Below are positions 18,272-28,600 of a stretch of 64,000 bases of DNA, one piece after another. Both the position numbers and the translations under genes were made by a program. Each line of letters begins with the position of its first letter. Position 1 is the stretch's first letter. Source of the DNA: Ferruginibacter sp. GTDB lineage: Bacteria; Bacteroidota; Bacteroidia; Chitinophagales; Chitinophagaceae. The notes beneath the pieces are model-generated. The model was not told the origin of the DNA, did not search any database, and was given only the letters and a program-made list of their open reading frames with translations. Location: contig JAHBTP010000001.1 of assembly GCA_019638485.1 (NCBI GenBank), positions 868,001-932,000 on the forward strand. The letters are read 5' to 3'.

Positions 18272-19027
18272 ATGCCAAATGGTTCATCAGCTACAAGTGA
18301 ATTGGACGTTCGTGTATTTATTCCAATTAAGCGACATGAGATGTTGCTAAGGATGTTTAAAGAATTACCGGTAGGAGAGAGTTTCATCTTCATCAATGAT
18401 CATGATCCACTTCCTTTATATTATGAATTTCGTTCAATACATGGGGATGTTGTTGGTTGGGAGTATTTGCAGAAAGGAGGGAGGGATTGGAAGGTAAAAG
18501 TTACTCGTATGGAAGCATCGGTAGGAAGAGAATTTACAGATATTTCTACATTAATGGATTTAAGAAAAATTGAAAATAAGGATTGGAAACATGTTGTATT
18601 TCATCGGTATGGCATGATGCAGGAAGGTGATACAATGGAAATAATTGCTGAACAGGAGCCTGAAGAAATTCATTCTATCTTTAATGAAAAGTTCAAAAAT
18701 CAGTGTAATTGGATTTATAAAAAGGAGCAACCGGGTGAATATGTAATTCACATCACTAAAAGAGTTGCAGGCGAATTTGACGATTCAGGAATTGAAATTG
18801 CTGTTGAGTTTGACGTTCGCCCATATCCTCCTGCAGAACGCCATGAAATGGTATTTGGTGCTTTTGATGAAATCCATCCGGGGCAAGCCTTTATTTTCAC
18901 CAATGATCACGATCCCAAACCGCTATATTATCAAATAGAAGCCGAGAGTAACATCCCTTTTAAATGGGAATATTTAATAAATGGGCCAGAGGAATGGAAA
19001 GTAAAGGTGAGTAAGATTATAGAGTAA
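18272..19027 (+). CDS. DUF2249 two-domain protein
   Basis: This 251-residue protein has DUF2249 domains at both ends (about 10-78 and 185-251), each with RHEM, FI-(F)-I/T-NDHDP, LYY and WEYL-x-(K/N)G. The middle (about 95-165) is a degenerate third copy or spacer. It is a paralogue of the truncated gene at 1-633. The HDP motif could bind a metal or haem ligand; the function is unknown. It is convergent with the MFS gene, 12 bp apart. Confidence 0.85.
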   Translation: MPNGSSATSELDVRVFIPIKRHEMLLRMFKELPVGESFIFINDHDPLPLYYEFRSIHGDVVGWEYLQKGGRDWKVKVTRMEASVGREFTDISTLMDLRKIENKDWKHVVFHRYGMMQEGDTMEIIAEQEPEEIHSIFNEKFKNQCNWIYKKEQPGEYVIHITKRVAGEFDDSGIEIAVEFDVRPYPPAERHEMVFGAFDEIHPGQAFIFTNDHDPKPLYYQIEAESNIPFKWEYLINGPEEWKVKVSKIIE

Positions 19028-19039
19028 CGCGATTTTTAT

Positions 19040-20263
19040 TTAAGCTGAAGAATATTCTTTTTTTAAATTGGGCAAGGCCCAGGTTACTAAACCAATTAAT
19101 GGGAGAAATGCGCATACGTGATATACAAAATAAATATCCGTCGCATCTGCCAATAAACCAAGTAAGGCTGAACCTAATCCGCCCATTCCAAAGGCGAAAC
19201 CAAAAAACAAGCCTGATATCATTCCAATTTTACCCGGCATGAGTTCCTGCGCATACACCAGGATTGCAGGAAAGGCTGAAGAAAGAATTAAACCAATGAT
19301 GACACTAAGCACGGCTGTCCAGAATAAATTTGCATAAGGCAAAAGCAAGGTAAAAGGAGTAACACCTAAAATAGAAAACCAAATTACATATTTTCTACCG
19401 TATCTATCTCCTAATGGGCCTCCAAGATAGGTTCCAATAGCCGCTGCAAGAAGAAAAGCAAATAGAAATAACTGGGAATTCTTTATAGATACATCAAATT
19501 TCTCAATCAGAAAGAAAGTATAATAACTACTTAAGCTGGATAGATAAAAGTATTTTGAAAATATCAATATCAATAAAATACCAACGGATAAGTGGATTTT
19601 TTTCTTTGAAAGGTGAGGATGATAAACAGATTGTATCTTTTTTTCCTTTTGTGATTTCAATAAACCATTTTGTTTCTTTGCCCACTTTCCAACATGGATG
19701 AGGATAGCGATGGCCAAAAAAGCAAGGATAGCGAAATACACAGCATGCGTTCTTCCATAACGAACAATAATTAAGGCAGCCAGTAATGGGCCGATGGCAG
19801 TACCGGCATTTCCTCCTACCTGAAAAATAGACTGTGCTAACCCACGCTTACCACCTGAAGCCATGTAGGCAATTTTTGATGATTCAGGATGAAATACGGA
19901 AGAGCCGGCGCCTATTAATGCCACCGATGCAAGGATTAAATAATAACTGTTGGCAAAAGAAACAAAAATTAATCCACCTAAGGTAAAACACATCCCTATA
20001 GCTAATGAAAAAGGCATAGGACGCTTGTCTGTATACGCACCTACAAATGGCTGAAGAATGCTTGCGGTAAGCTGAAATGTAAGCTGGATAAGGCCAATTT
20101 GTGCAAAGTTTAGCGAAAAACTCTCTTTTAAAAGAGGATAAATAGACGGAATTAATGACTGAATCATATCATTCAGCATGTGCGAAAAACTAATGCTGAA
20201 CAAAATTCCGTATGCTGTGATTTGTGTAATTCTACCTGCCGAACCTTCTTTTCCTTGTATCAT
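19040..20263 (-). CDS. MFS transporter, fosmidomycin-resistance (Fsr)-like
   Basis: The 407-residue protein has twelve predicted membrane segments in two halves. The start region SFSHMLNDMIQSLIPSIYP and the loop GSSVFHPESS are characteristic of Fsr-type MFS exporters. Such proteins export fosmidomycin or related small molecules in E. coli; the natural substrate here is unknown. There is a central cytoplasmic loop (about 195-220) rich in Lys. Confidence 0.88.
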   Translation of the reverse strand: MIQGKEGSAGRITQITAYGILFSISFSHMLNDMIQSLIPSIYPLLKESFSLNFAQIGLIQLTFQLTASILQPFVGAYTDKRPMPFSLAIGMCFTLGGLIFVSFANSYYLILASVALIGAGSSVFHPESSKIAYMASGGKRGLAQSIFQVGGNAGTAIGPLLAALIIVRYGRTHAVYFAILAFLAIAILIHVGKWAKKQNGLLKSQKEKKIQSVYHPHLSKKKIHLSVGILLILIFSKYFYLSSLSSYYTFFLIEKFDVSIKNSQLFLFAFLLAAAIGTYLGGPLGDRYGRKYVIWFSILGVTPFTLLLPYANLFWTAVLSVIIGLILSSAFPAILVYAQELMPGKIGMISGLFFGFAFGMGGLGSALLGLLADATDIYFVYHVCAFLPLIGLVTWALPNLKKEYSSA

Positions 20264-20399
20264 CTTAAAATTAGTACTGCAAAATTATGCCAAATGAAAA
20301 TTAAACCTCGTAGGCAAAGCAACTGATCGAAAAAAAATAACTAATAAAGTAGTACGAAATACAGATAATAATTGCCAAAAGGATTTACATTTATGCCTT

Positions 20400-21131
20400 A
20401 TGAAATGGCTCGAAAATTTTAAACTTACCTACAGGGCAAATAAGTATAAAAATAAAAATGATAAGGGAGGGATTTCCTATCTTCTCGCTACCGTTCAACC
20501 CGGACAAACGGTTTTTGATATTGGGGCACATAAAGCCGGCTTTCTATTTTGGTTGCTCAAGCGTGTAGGTGAAAATGGATTTGTATATGCCTTTGAACCA
20601 CAAACAAGCCTTTTTCATTATATAAAGAAATTAAAGGCTCTTTTTGATTGGGAAAATGTTACTGTAGAGCATCTTGCATTATCAGATAGTGTAGAAACAG
20701 TAACTCTATTCATTCCTGAAAATAAAACAGGTGGGAAATCATCCCCTGGTGCTACTATTGTAGAACACAAGGGAAGTAATGATACCTTTACTACTGAGAA
20801 AACAGAAACACAAACCTTAGATAATTACTGCAATAAGCACAATCTAAAACCAAGTTTTTTAAAAATTGATGTAGAGGGAAATGAATTGAAAGTTTTAAAG
20901 GGAGGCCTACAAACATTAAAATCTTTTAAACCCAAAATAATAATTGAGATTGAGGCCAGACACGTAGGAGAGGAGAGAGCAAAAGAAACTTTTCATTTTT
21001 TAGAAAGTCTTGGTTATACAGGCCGGTTTATACACGGCACTAATTATCTCCCTATTTCCTCATTTAATTTTGGTGAACATCAAAACCTAAATGATAAGGC
21101 CAACTATTGTAATAATTTCATCTTTGAATAA
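20400..21131 (+). CDS. FkbM-family methyltransferase
   Basis: The protein is 243 residues. Motif I is TVFDIGAHKAGF and the later motifs YAFEPQ and FLKIDVEGNELKVLKGG are diagnostic of FkbM-type O-methyltransferases. Family members methylate sugars or natural products. It is isolated, with no sugar-biosynthesis neighbours, so the acceptor is unknown. Confidence 0.9.
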   Translation: MKWLENFKLTYRANKYKNKNDKGGISYLLATVQPGQTVFDIGAHKAGFLFWLLKRVGENGFVYAFEPQTSLFHYIKKLKALFDWENVTVEHLALSDSVETVTLFIPENKTGGKSSPGATIVEHKGSNDTFTTEKTETQTLDNYCNKHNLKPSFLKIDVEGNELKVLKGGLQTLKSFKPKIIIEIEARHVGEERAKETFHFLESLGYTGRFIHGTNYLPISSFNFGEHQNLNDKANYCNNFIFE

Positions 21132-21304
21132 TTTTTTTACCTTTTCCTCTATTACAAAATAAATTCCCATTTTTCAAAAATCGTTTTTTGAAATTATCTC
21201 CACTTTAAATCCGGGAGATAATAGCACAAATATCACAATACCTTAAATTTTTGAAATTTTGCAAATGATGTAACTTAGTATCAAAATTTAATAACACATA
21301 TTTT

Positions 21305-21919
21305 ATGGCAACAAAAAAAGCAATGGTAGGGCCACAAAGATTAGGTCCTCTAACCCCCTTGGTAGGTGAATGGGAAGGTAATGTAGGCGTAGATGTTTCC
21401 TATCACAATAAAGATGATGAAACCACTCCAACCACTTATTTTGAAAAAGCGTGGTTCAAACCTATTCCTTTACAAGAAAATGGTCAGCAACAATTAGACG
21501 GACTTACCTATCAATCAAAAGCCTGGCGTCATGGCGAGGAGGCTATGGATCCGTTTCATGATGAGGTAGGATATTTATTATGGGATAAGGTAAATAGTCA
21601 GGTTATACGTGCTGTGGTATTTGGTAGAGGAATTGCTATCATGGCAGGTGCGACAGCAAAAGCTACAGATAAAATCATTCGATTTAAAGCTACTCCGGGT
21701 GACCCATCTTATGGAATATTACAAAACAAATATTTAATGCAACGAGCTGAACTAAAGAGTTTTGATAGTGTATTTAAATTTAACCCCGACGGAACTTTCA
21801 CACATTCCTCTGATATTGTATTAAAGCTTGCAGCATTAGGTGGTAAATCAATGCATCATACAGATGTGAACACGCTACACCTTGTTAAGAGGTATCATCC
21901 GGGAGCTGAGTTTCAATAA
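21305..21919 (+). CDS. Nitrobindin-like heme-binding beta-barrel protein
   Basis: The 204-residue protein has LTPLVGEWEG near the N-terminus, the hallmark of the THAP4/nitrobindin-like beta-barrel, and a late His-containing segment (MHHTDVNTLHLVKR) where a haem-ligating His could sit. Nitrobindins bind ferric haem and handle NO or peroxynitrite. Known members are about 160 residues, so this one is longer. The family call is from the motif and length only. It is convergent with the NYN gene. Confidence 0.7.
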   Translation: MATKKAMVGPQRLGPLTPLVGEWEGNVGVDVSYHNKDDETTPTTYFEKAWFKPIPLQENGQQQLDGLTYQSKAWRHGEEAMDPFHDEVGYLLWDKVNSQVIRAVVFGRGIAIMAGATAKATDKIIRFKATPGDPSYGILQNKYLMQRAELKSFDSVFKFNPDGTFTHSSDIVLKLAALGGKSMHHTDVNTLHLVKRYHPGAEFQ

Positions 21920-21934
21920 AATTTCCAATGTATC

Positions 21935-21975
21935 AAAAGCGGCATATTGAAATATAATTCTTGTGCCGTTTTTTT
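21935..21975. terminator. Bidirectional Rho-independent terminator
   Basis: The stem AAAA-G-CGGCA pairs with TGCCG-TTTTTTT between the convergent nitrobindin-like and NYN genes. The A-tract on one side and T-tract on the other would serve both strands. The loop is long (about 20 nt). Confidence 0.65.
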
Positions 21976-21985
21976 AAAAGTAGGA

Positions 21986-22726
21986 TTATTTTTGGCGTAA
22001 GTAAATATGTCTGATATTCCCGATTCCGGTATCTCTTTCATCAATCTCAAACAAATTTGTTTCTTTAATTAAGGGTAACAATTTTGGAAACCCATAAAGA
22101 CGAGGGTCAAAGTCGGGCTTATTTTTCAAAATATAGTTTCCAAGACTTCCTAAAAATGTCCATCCGTTTTCATCAGCCAAATCGCTAACGCTTTCAGCTA
22201 TAAGCCGTATGATTTCAGCATCTATCCTACTAAGGGGCTCTTCCTTTTTATGTTTTGCAGCCTTTTTATCATGTTTCTTAGGCTTGGAAGATGTAGGCTT
22301 TAGTATTTCTAAATAGATAAATTTATCACAAGAAGATATAAAAGGTTGCGGAGTTTTCTTTTCTCCAAAGCCTATTACCGTCATTCCTGCTTCTCTTAAC
22401 CGGGTAGCCAGCCGGGTGAAATCACTATCACTTGATACGATACAAAAGCCATTTACTTTGCCGGAATATAAAATATCCATCGCATCAATTATCAGTGCGC
22501 TATCACTTGAATTTTTTCCTGTAGTATAACTGTATTGTTGAATGGGTGTAATTGCATTTTCCAAAAGCACATTTTTCCATCCTGCCACAGTTGGCTTTGT
22601 CCAATCAGCATAAATTCGTTTTATGGTAGGCGTTCCATTTTTCGAAATTTCTTCCAACATTTCCTTTATATGTGCATAAGGCACATTATCGGCATCAATC
22701 AAAACAGCCAATTTATCTTCTATCAT
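21986..22726 (-). CDS. NYN-domain (LabA/MARF1-like) protein with OST-HTH
   Basis: The N-terminal 145 residues form a NYN/PIN-like nuclease domain: LIDADNVPY, then SDSALIIDAMD and SSDSDFTRLATRLREAG, giving the conserved acidic residues. A Lys-rich linker (about 150-170) leads to a C-terminal OST-HTH/LOTUS-type domain. This architecture is widespread in bacteria and is thought to act on RNA. The biological target is unknown. Confidence 0.9.
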   Translation of the reverse strand: MIEDKLAVLIDADNVPYAHIKEMLEEISKNGTPTIKRIYADWTKPTVAGWKNVLLENAITPIQQYSYTTGKNSSDSALIIDAMDILYSGKVNGFCIVSSDSDFTRLATRLREAGMTVIGFGEKKTPQPFISSCDKFIYLEILKPTSSKPKKHDKKAAKHKKEEPLSRIDAEIIRLIAESVSDLADENGWTFLGSLGNYILKNKPDFDPRLYGFPKLLPLIKETNLFEIDERDTGIGNIRHIYLRQK

Positions 22727-22878
22727 AACAGGGTTTAAATTTTGAATAAGGGATGTACAAAGTAAACATATAAACTACTTGAGAGCATTCAATTTACACC
22801 CTTTCATAATAACCAAAACAATTTATTTAATTTTTAATGAATTTGTAAAATTCCTTTTGCGTTTTGGTAAAAACAAAA

Positions 22879-22905
22879 CTACCGAAAGAGTCTATCCTTC
22901 GGTAG
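22879..22905 (-). terminator. Rho-independent terminator for the lipoprotein gene
   Basis: A perfect 8-bp stem CTACCGAA/TTCGGTAG lies 24 bp downstream of the stop at 22930 and is followed on the minus strand by a T-rich run. Confidence 0.75.
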
Positions 22906-22929
22906 CATTATAATACCGTTTATCTAAAA

Positions 22930-23382
22930 TCAGCTTGCAGGATTTAATTCTTTTACAATTAGAGATTGGACACCGTTTTTATTTATTACAGTTCCGCTAA
23001 TGGTTACCTTTTCTGCTGCATGTTTTAATGTGTTTTGGTAAACATCAGCAAGGTCATGGTCTTCTAATAACAAATATACTTGCCCGTTTTCTGCAAGGAT
23101 TCCTGCAGGGAGTCCTTTGTCCAAGCAACCCTGAGCACATTTTTGATGAGAATCACCCATGGCATCGTGATCCATGTAACATGACAAATCTAAAACCTCA
23201 CCCTTGATTGTTTGTGGCCCTGAAAGTTGTTCGGCTTTGGCGGTTGTTACAGCACCTGCATCAGGTGTGGAAGTAGTGGCGACTGTTTTATTATTATCTG
23301 ATTGTGAGCAAGAGGAAACAGAAAAAATAAAAAATGCAGTTAAAACAATCATCCCCAAAAAATTAATTTTCGCAATTTTCAT
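22930..23382 (-). CDS. Lipoprotein with conserved Cys-His-containing domain
   Basis: The ATG at 23382 is chosen because it gives a standard lipoprotein signal (lipobox VSSC); the longer frame from 23439 adds an unlikely N-terminus. The mature protein has LDLSCYMDHDAMGDSHQKCAQGC, a Cys/His-rich cluster seen in Bacteroidota and proteobacterial periplasmic proteins. A beta-rich end follows (VTISGTV). It may bind metal. Total length is 150 residues. Confidence 0.75.
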   Translation of the reverse strand: MKIAKINFLGMIVLTAFFIFSVSSCSQSDNNKTVATTSTPDAGAVTTAKAEQLSGPQTIKGEVLDLSCYMDHDAMGDSHQKCAQGCLDKGLPAGILAENGQVYLLLEDHDLADVYQNTLKHAAEKVTISGTVINKNGVQSLIVKELNPAS

Positions 23383-23542
23383 AATCGTATCTTTTAAAAT
23401 TATTAAACAAAACAAGCTAATATACTCATATTTGTGCACTTCTCTGTAGTATTTAACACGAATACAATATCCAATTTGTAACCATGGATGAGCTTTAATT
23501 GTTTGATTGTATTTCTAAAAATATCATTTTGGGAGAATTAGA

Positions 23543-23550
23543 TACATTTG
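23543..23550 (+). promoter_or_regulatory. Bacteroidota -7-like box for the haem-binding gene
   Basis: TACATTTG matches TAnnTTTG and is 23 nt upstream of the ATG at 23574. No good -33 TTTG is found at the expected 19-21 bp spacing. Confidence 0.4.
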
Positions 23551-23573
23551 AATAACCTATAAGAAAATGTATA

Positions 23574-24050
23574 ATGAAGTCCTTGAAGTATATTTTAATT
23601 ATTGTTGCTTTTATTTTGATCGCTATTCAATTGCCATTTTTCACTCCAAAGAAAAATATATCAAAAGTGAAAAACCAAATTGACATTACCGACAAATATG
23701 ATGTACCCATGAATATTCAAATGGATTTGTATAACGGGTGCTATGATTGCCACTCAAACAACACAAAAAAATATCCTTGGTATTATCATATTCAGCCAAT
23801 AAGTTGGTGGATGAACCACCATATAACAGAAGCTAAGGAACAAATAAATTTTTCTGAATTTGGGGCCTATACCCATGATGAAGCGATTGAAAAATTTAAG
23901 AAGCTCCAAAAATCAATGGAAGAAAAAACCATGCCACTAAAATCTTACCTGTGGATGCATGAAGAAGCTAAATATAATGAAAAGCAGTATCAGCGTGTAG
24001 CAGAATGGGCAAGGTCTATGCAGGACAATTTAGGTAAACCCACCCATTAA
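23574..24050 (+). CDS. Haem-binding domain protein (CxxCH)
   Basis: The 158-residue protein has one N-terminal membrane segment and a periplasmic domain with a single c-type haem motif CYDCH at about 60-64, followed by YPWYYHIQPISWWM, which is typical of the Haem_bd family (PF14376). It probably carries one haem c covalently and works in electron transfer or sensing. It is divergent from the Cys-His lipoprotein. Confidence 0.9.
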   Translation: MKSLKYILIIVAFILIAIQLPFFTPKKNISKVKNQIDITDKYDVPMNIQMDLYNGCYDCHSNNTKKYPWYYHIQPISWWMNHHITEAKEQINFSEFGAYTHDEAIEKFKKLQKSMEEKTMPLKSYLWMHEEAKYNEKQYQRVAEWARSMQDNLGKPTH

Positions 24051-24071
24051 AGAAACTATTTCATTTTTTTA

Positions 24072-24803
24072 CTACTCCCTTCTTTTGAAGATATACGACA
24101 CTCCAATTGTTGTAAAGAAACTATTATTTGCGCCCACAATTGAATTACCAATTGCAATATCAAATTGTAATTGAGGCTTTGGCACAACCAGAATTCCTGC
24201 ATCTAAATTATGTAGATTTCCCAACTGCTTTATTGTTGAAAAATACTCAACAAAGGTGGAGACCTTGTTTGAGAGAGTTATACCCAGATTTAAAGTGAGA
24301 TTAAGTGCCTTAAACTCATCTGCGGCACCTATATTATAAGCAATTACAAAATTATTGCTTAATTCATTTTCAAATGCAACCTTTAATTCATAAGGAATTT
24401 TATTCCCATTAAAATCCTTGCTCGCAATATTTTCAAACCATACATAACCAACGAAGGATACAGCCGGAAGAAATTTATGTTGCTTAATTATTCGCTGTTT
24501 TGCGCTTATTGAAACCGGCTTCATCCCTTTAGCACTAACTTCTTTCCCTGCATCTAATTGAAGCCGAATTTCAGTTGACCTGGTTAATCCATAGCGCAAC
24601 ATGGCATCATTAAGGAAGGTTTGGTTTGCAACAATAATTCCGTATTCTAATTGGAATTGGTTCTTGGGCACAATGTAAACCCCATCACTTTGGTCTGGTC
24701 GGTCAGTATTTATATACTCTACTTGTGAAAAGCAATGTAGCGTTAGAAATAAAAAAAATAAACTACAGAGAGAATAGCTAACCTTTTGCACAATAAATTT
24801 CAA
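24072..24803 (-). CDS. Outer-membrane beta-barrel protein (transporter-like)
   Basis: The protein has 243 residues with a signal peptide and alternating beta-strand pattern. Phrases such as INTDRPDQSDG at the mature N-terminus and the C-terminal aromatic-rich strand match the MetA-pathway/phenol-degradation-type outer membrane proteins (PF13557-like) of Bacteroidota. Its role is unknown. Confidence 0.65.
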   Translation of the reverse strand: MKFIVQKVSYSLCSLFFLFLTLHCFSQVEYINTDRPDQSDGVYIVPKNQFQLEYGIIVANQTFLNDAMLRYGLTRSTEIRLQLDAGKEVSAKGMKPVSISAKQRIIKQHKFLPAVSFVGYVWFENIASKDFNGNKIPYELKVAFENELSNNFVIAYNIGAADEFKALNLTLNLGITLSNKVSTFVEYFSTIKQLGNLHNLDAGILVVPKPQLQFDIAIGNSIVGANNSFFTTIGVSYIFKRRE

Positions 24804-24975
24804 AAATTAAATGTTTGATATTTTTTGAAGTGATATAAAACTTTCTAAATCAGATTCAAATGTAAATACAAAAAACTGAGTAGGGGAGCGATTTTATTAG
24901 AATAAATTTTACACAATGAAATAATTTTCCGTATTTAAGCTATTTAAAAGTCTATAGTTTACTTATGCTCTGTTT

Positions 24976-25386
24976 TTATATGTCTGCTTGCCGGTTAATG
25001 CGTTCTGCAAACGCAATGATGTGTCCATCTAAATCAGCAAAATAACAAACCCTATCCCCCCAATCTCTGTCTTCTATTGGACTTATAAGTGTAGCTCCTA
25101 AAGCTAATGCACTATCAAATTCCTGCTGAATGTCATTAACATGAAAATACATTTCGCAACGCGGGATTCCCTTCCCACTATCGGGATGAGGCATTTTATC
25201 TTTAAAAATTTTTGCAATCCCGATATTTGGCATTAATCCCAATTTGCAATTTTCAAAAAGGGTAAATGATGTCATGCCGGGAACATTTAAATCAGGATTT
25301 CGTTTAAACAATTTGGAATAAAACGCAGTGCTTTCATCCTGATTATTTACATAAAGTATAATTTCTAAAATTTGAAAAGGCTTCAT
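24976..25386 (-). CDS. VOC-family (glyoxalase/bleomycin-resistance-like) protein
   Basis: The 136-residue protein has two beta-alpha-beta-beta-beta modules of the vicinal oxygen chelate fold. The first is EIILYVNNQDESTAFYSKLF; the second includes DRDWGDRVCYFADLDGHIIAFAE, with the conserved DLDGH-type end. Substrate is unknown. Confidence 0.85.
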   Translation of the reverse strand: MKPFQILEIILYVNNQDESTAFYSKLFKRNPDLNVPGMTSFTLFENCKLGLMPNIGIAKIFKDKMPHPDSGKGIPRCEMYFHVNDIQQEFDSALALGATLISPIEDRDWGDRVCYFADLDGHIIAFAERINRQADI

Positions 25387-25662
25387 GGTTATGCTATAAT
25401 TAGCTTTGAATAGTAAATATAAATTGAAATGATATCACTTTTTTTAAATTGATGCACTAAGCTTTTTGAAAAAATATTAAGAGGAGAAACCTTAAATCAT
25501 TCCTTGTACTTTTTGAGAATATTAAACACATAATCCTTTTGGATTACTCGTGTAAAAGAATTAACATTTTATTTTACCTTGCTTAGCAATATCTGTTTCT
25601 CCTTTAAGAAGACTTTTTTGCATTACCTCCTGTTATCCTTTTTTAAAATTTAAATTAAAATC

Positions 25663-28600
25663 ATGAAGCAATTTTTTAATTTATCCTTCTTATATACCTA
25701 TTACAAAACGCTTTTAAATAAGTTTAAAATGGTAAGGTTAGCATTGGGGACAACAATTTTAATGTTATCTTTTTGTAGCTTAGGATTTGCTCAATCTACT
25801 ATTCAATTAGGTGCAGGAACTGATAAGAGCACCTATCTGCCTATCTACATTTATTATGATTATTCCTATACCCAAACAATTTATACTGCTGCAGAAATGA
25901 ATGCACAGGGAGCAGTAACTTCCTCTACAATAACAAAAATATGGTATAAGCCAACTATTAGCCGTTCAACTTCCAATTATCAGGATTGGGTAATTTATAT
26001 GGGAAATACTTCAAAGGTTGGATTTATAGACAATCTTGATTGGATTCAGACTTCATCCATGACTCAAGTTTTTGATGGCCAAATTCCGTCCACTACGGTA
26101 GCCGACCAATGGATGGAGATTACTCTAACTACCCCTTTTTCATGGGATGGGATTAGCAATATTGTAGTAGCTGTTGATGAAAACTCAGCATCGTATGCTG
26201 TGAGTGGTAGTAATTGGGGCGGTTATACTTTAGCTCCAAGCAGCGGGAAAAAGGCAATTTATTTCTTTGGAGATGGAGCCAGTAATAATACAGACCCAGG
26301 CAATCCCGGTAGTGCAACTGACAGGACTGATAATGTAGCCCAAATTCGTTTTACAGGAAGTAATTTAGCATCAGACTGTAGTGGCACGCCAAATGCAGGT
26401 ACTGTACCCTCTACAATGGGAGTATGTTCCGGCAAACCCTTTACCTTAACCGCAACCGGCGTATCTGCTAATGCCAATAATCTTATAGGCCAATGGGAAT
26501 CATCTCCGGTAGGAGCAAATACCTGGTCTCCCATCACGGGTGCTATAGATCCGGTTTATACCATTGCCAGTGCTCCTTCTATCCCTACAGATTATAGATT
26601 CACTTTAACGTGTAGCAGTCCGGGAGGAGGTTCAGCGTCTTCAAATATTTTAACCATTTCTATTAATCCATACTGGGACTGTTTTTGTTCTCCATCATAT
26701 TATTCTGCAGTTAGTTATTATATTGAATCTGCCAAGACAACCGGAGGAGTTCAAAACATAAATTATACCTATTCCGGATTGCCAACAGGAGGGTTCTCTG
26801 ACGAAACGAGTACCCAAACTGTATCACAGGCCGCAGGGTTTGCGTTCGACTTAACCACAGAATTTTCATTTGGCGCGAATACAATTATGGCTTGGGTAGA
26901 TTGGAACCAGGATGGAGTTTTTAACAATACAACTGAGCTAGTAATAGCTAATTACTCTCCTGTTGATATTCAAACAAATTCAATTGCTATTCCTACAGGA
27001 ACCTCTCCCGGAAATTATAGAATGCGTATCAGAAGTAATAGGGCAGATTATACATACATGCTCCCATGTTCAGCGGAAAATTATGGCTCTGCAATAGATG
27101 TTACGCTAACGGTTGCACCTCCTCCGGCTTGCCCTCCTGTTACAAATGTGAATGTAATCCCAACGCTAAGTTCTGCTCTTTTATCTTGGACGAGTTCTGC
27201 CTCTACTTTTGATTTGGAGTGGGGGCCACAAGGCTTTTCTCCTGGTTCCGGAACAATGGTATCCGGAATTATCGGGAACAGCCATAATTTAACCGGCCTC
27301 AATTCAAATACATCATACGATTTTTATGTGAGGGCAGATTGTGGAACAGATGGCAAAAGTGCATGGAGCAGTACCAAAAATTTTGTAACCGGATATTGCC
27401 CTGTAACAACTTATAGTAATCACCAATATGGGATAAGTTCTTTTTCAACAACTAATGGAATTACTAACATAAACAATATTTCCGGTCCCGGAGATTATAG
27501 TGACTATACAAATCTTTCAGTGAGTCAGGTAGCCGGTGGAGCGGTTAACTTTACAATCACCCATCATCCATATAATGTTGGTGGAAGCGGTATGGCGCTA
27601 TGGATTGATTGGAATAATGATTTTGATTTTAATGATCCCGGCGAGTTAATTTATACTAACTATAGTGCAAGTTCTGCAAGTGGTACAATAACCGTTCCAG
27701 TCGGTACCCCAATTGGAAATTATAGAATTAGAGTTGTAGTTAATAACATTGTAGGTGCGACGTTAATGCCATGTGGAAGCTTAGGAGCTTCCAATTATGG
27801 AGAGGCGGAAGATTATACTTTTTCTGTTATCGCAGTCCCTACCTGTTATCCTCCTACAGCTTTGTCTGCATCTATGATTAACTCCACCGATGCATCGCTA
27901 AGTTGGACCAGTAGTGCTCCTAATTTTGAAATAGAGTGGGGGCTTCAAGGATTTTTATTAGGTACAGGTAATTCTGTATCCAACATAAACAATAACAGCC
28001 ACACTTTAACCGGATTGGCAAGTAACTCCACTTATTCTTACTATGTAAAAGCAAAATGTGGAGTTGGTAATGAAAGCATCTGGGCCGGCCCATTTAATTT
28101 CAACACAGGTTATTGCACAGTTACACCTAAACCCGGCTACCCTGTGGGGTATGGTATTACTAATTTTACAATAACTAATGCCATCAACAATATTAATAAT
28201 TCTTCCACAACAGAATTCTCTTATTCTGATTTTTCTTCCTTGTCTATCTCTCAAATGGCAGGTGGTACTATGAATTTTTCAGTAACCGGTACTGGTAGTA
28301 ATAATTTTGTGCAAATTTGGATTGATTGGAACGATAATTTTGACTTTTATGATTTGGGAGAAAGAATTTATAGTTCCGGATCTTATAGACAAACCCATAC
28401 CGGAACCATAACTATTCCTCCGGGAACCTCTGCCGGAAACTATAGAATGCGTGTTGTGCTTATTTCTAATTTCACTATTACTCTTCTAGACCCTTGTGGT
28501 GACCTTGGACAATTAGGTTATGGAGAGGCAGAAGATTACACAATAACCGTAGTTTTACCTCCTTCGTGCTCAACTCCCACTTCGTTAGCAGCAACTAATA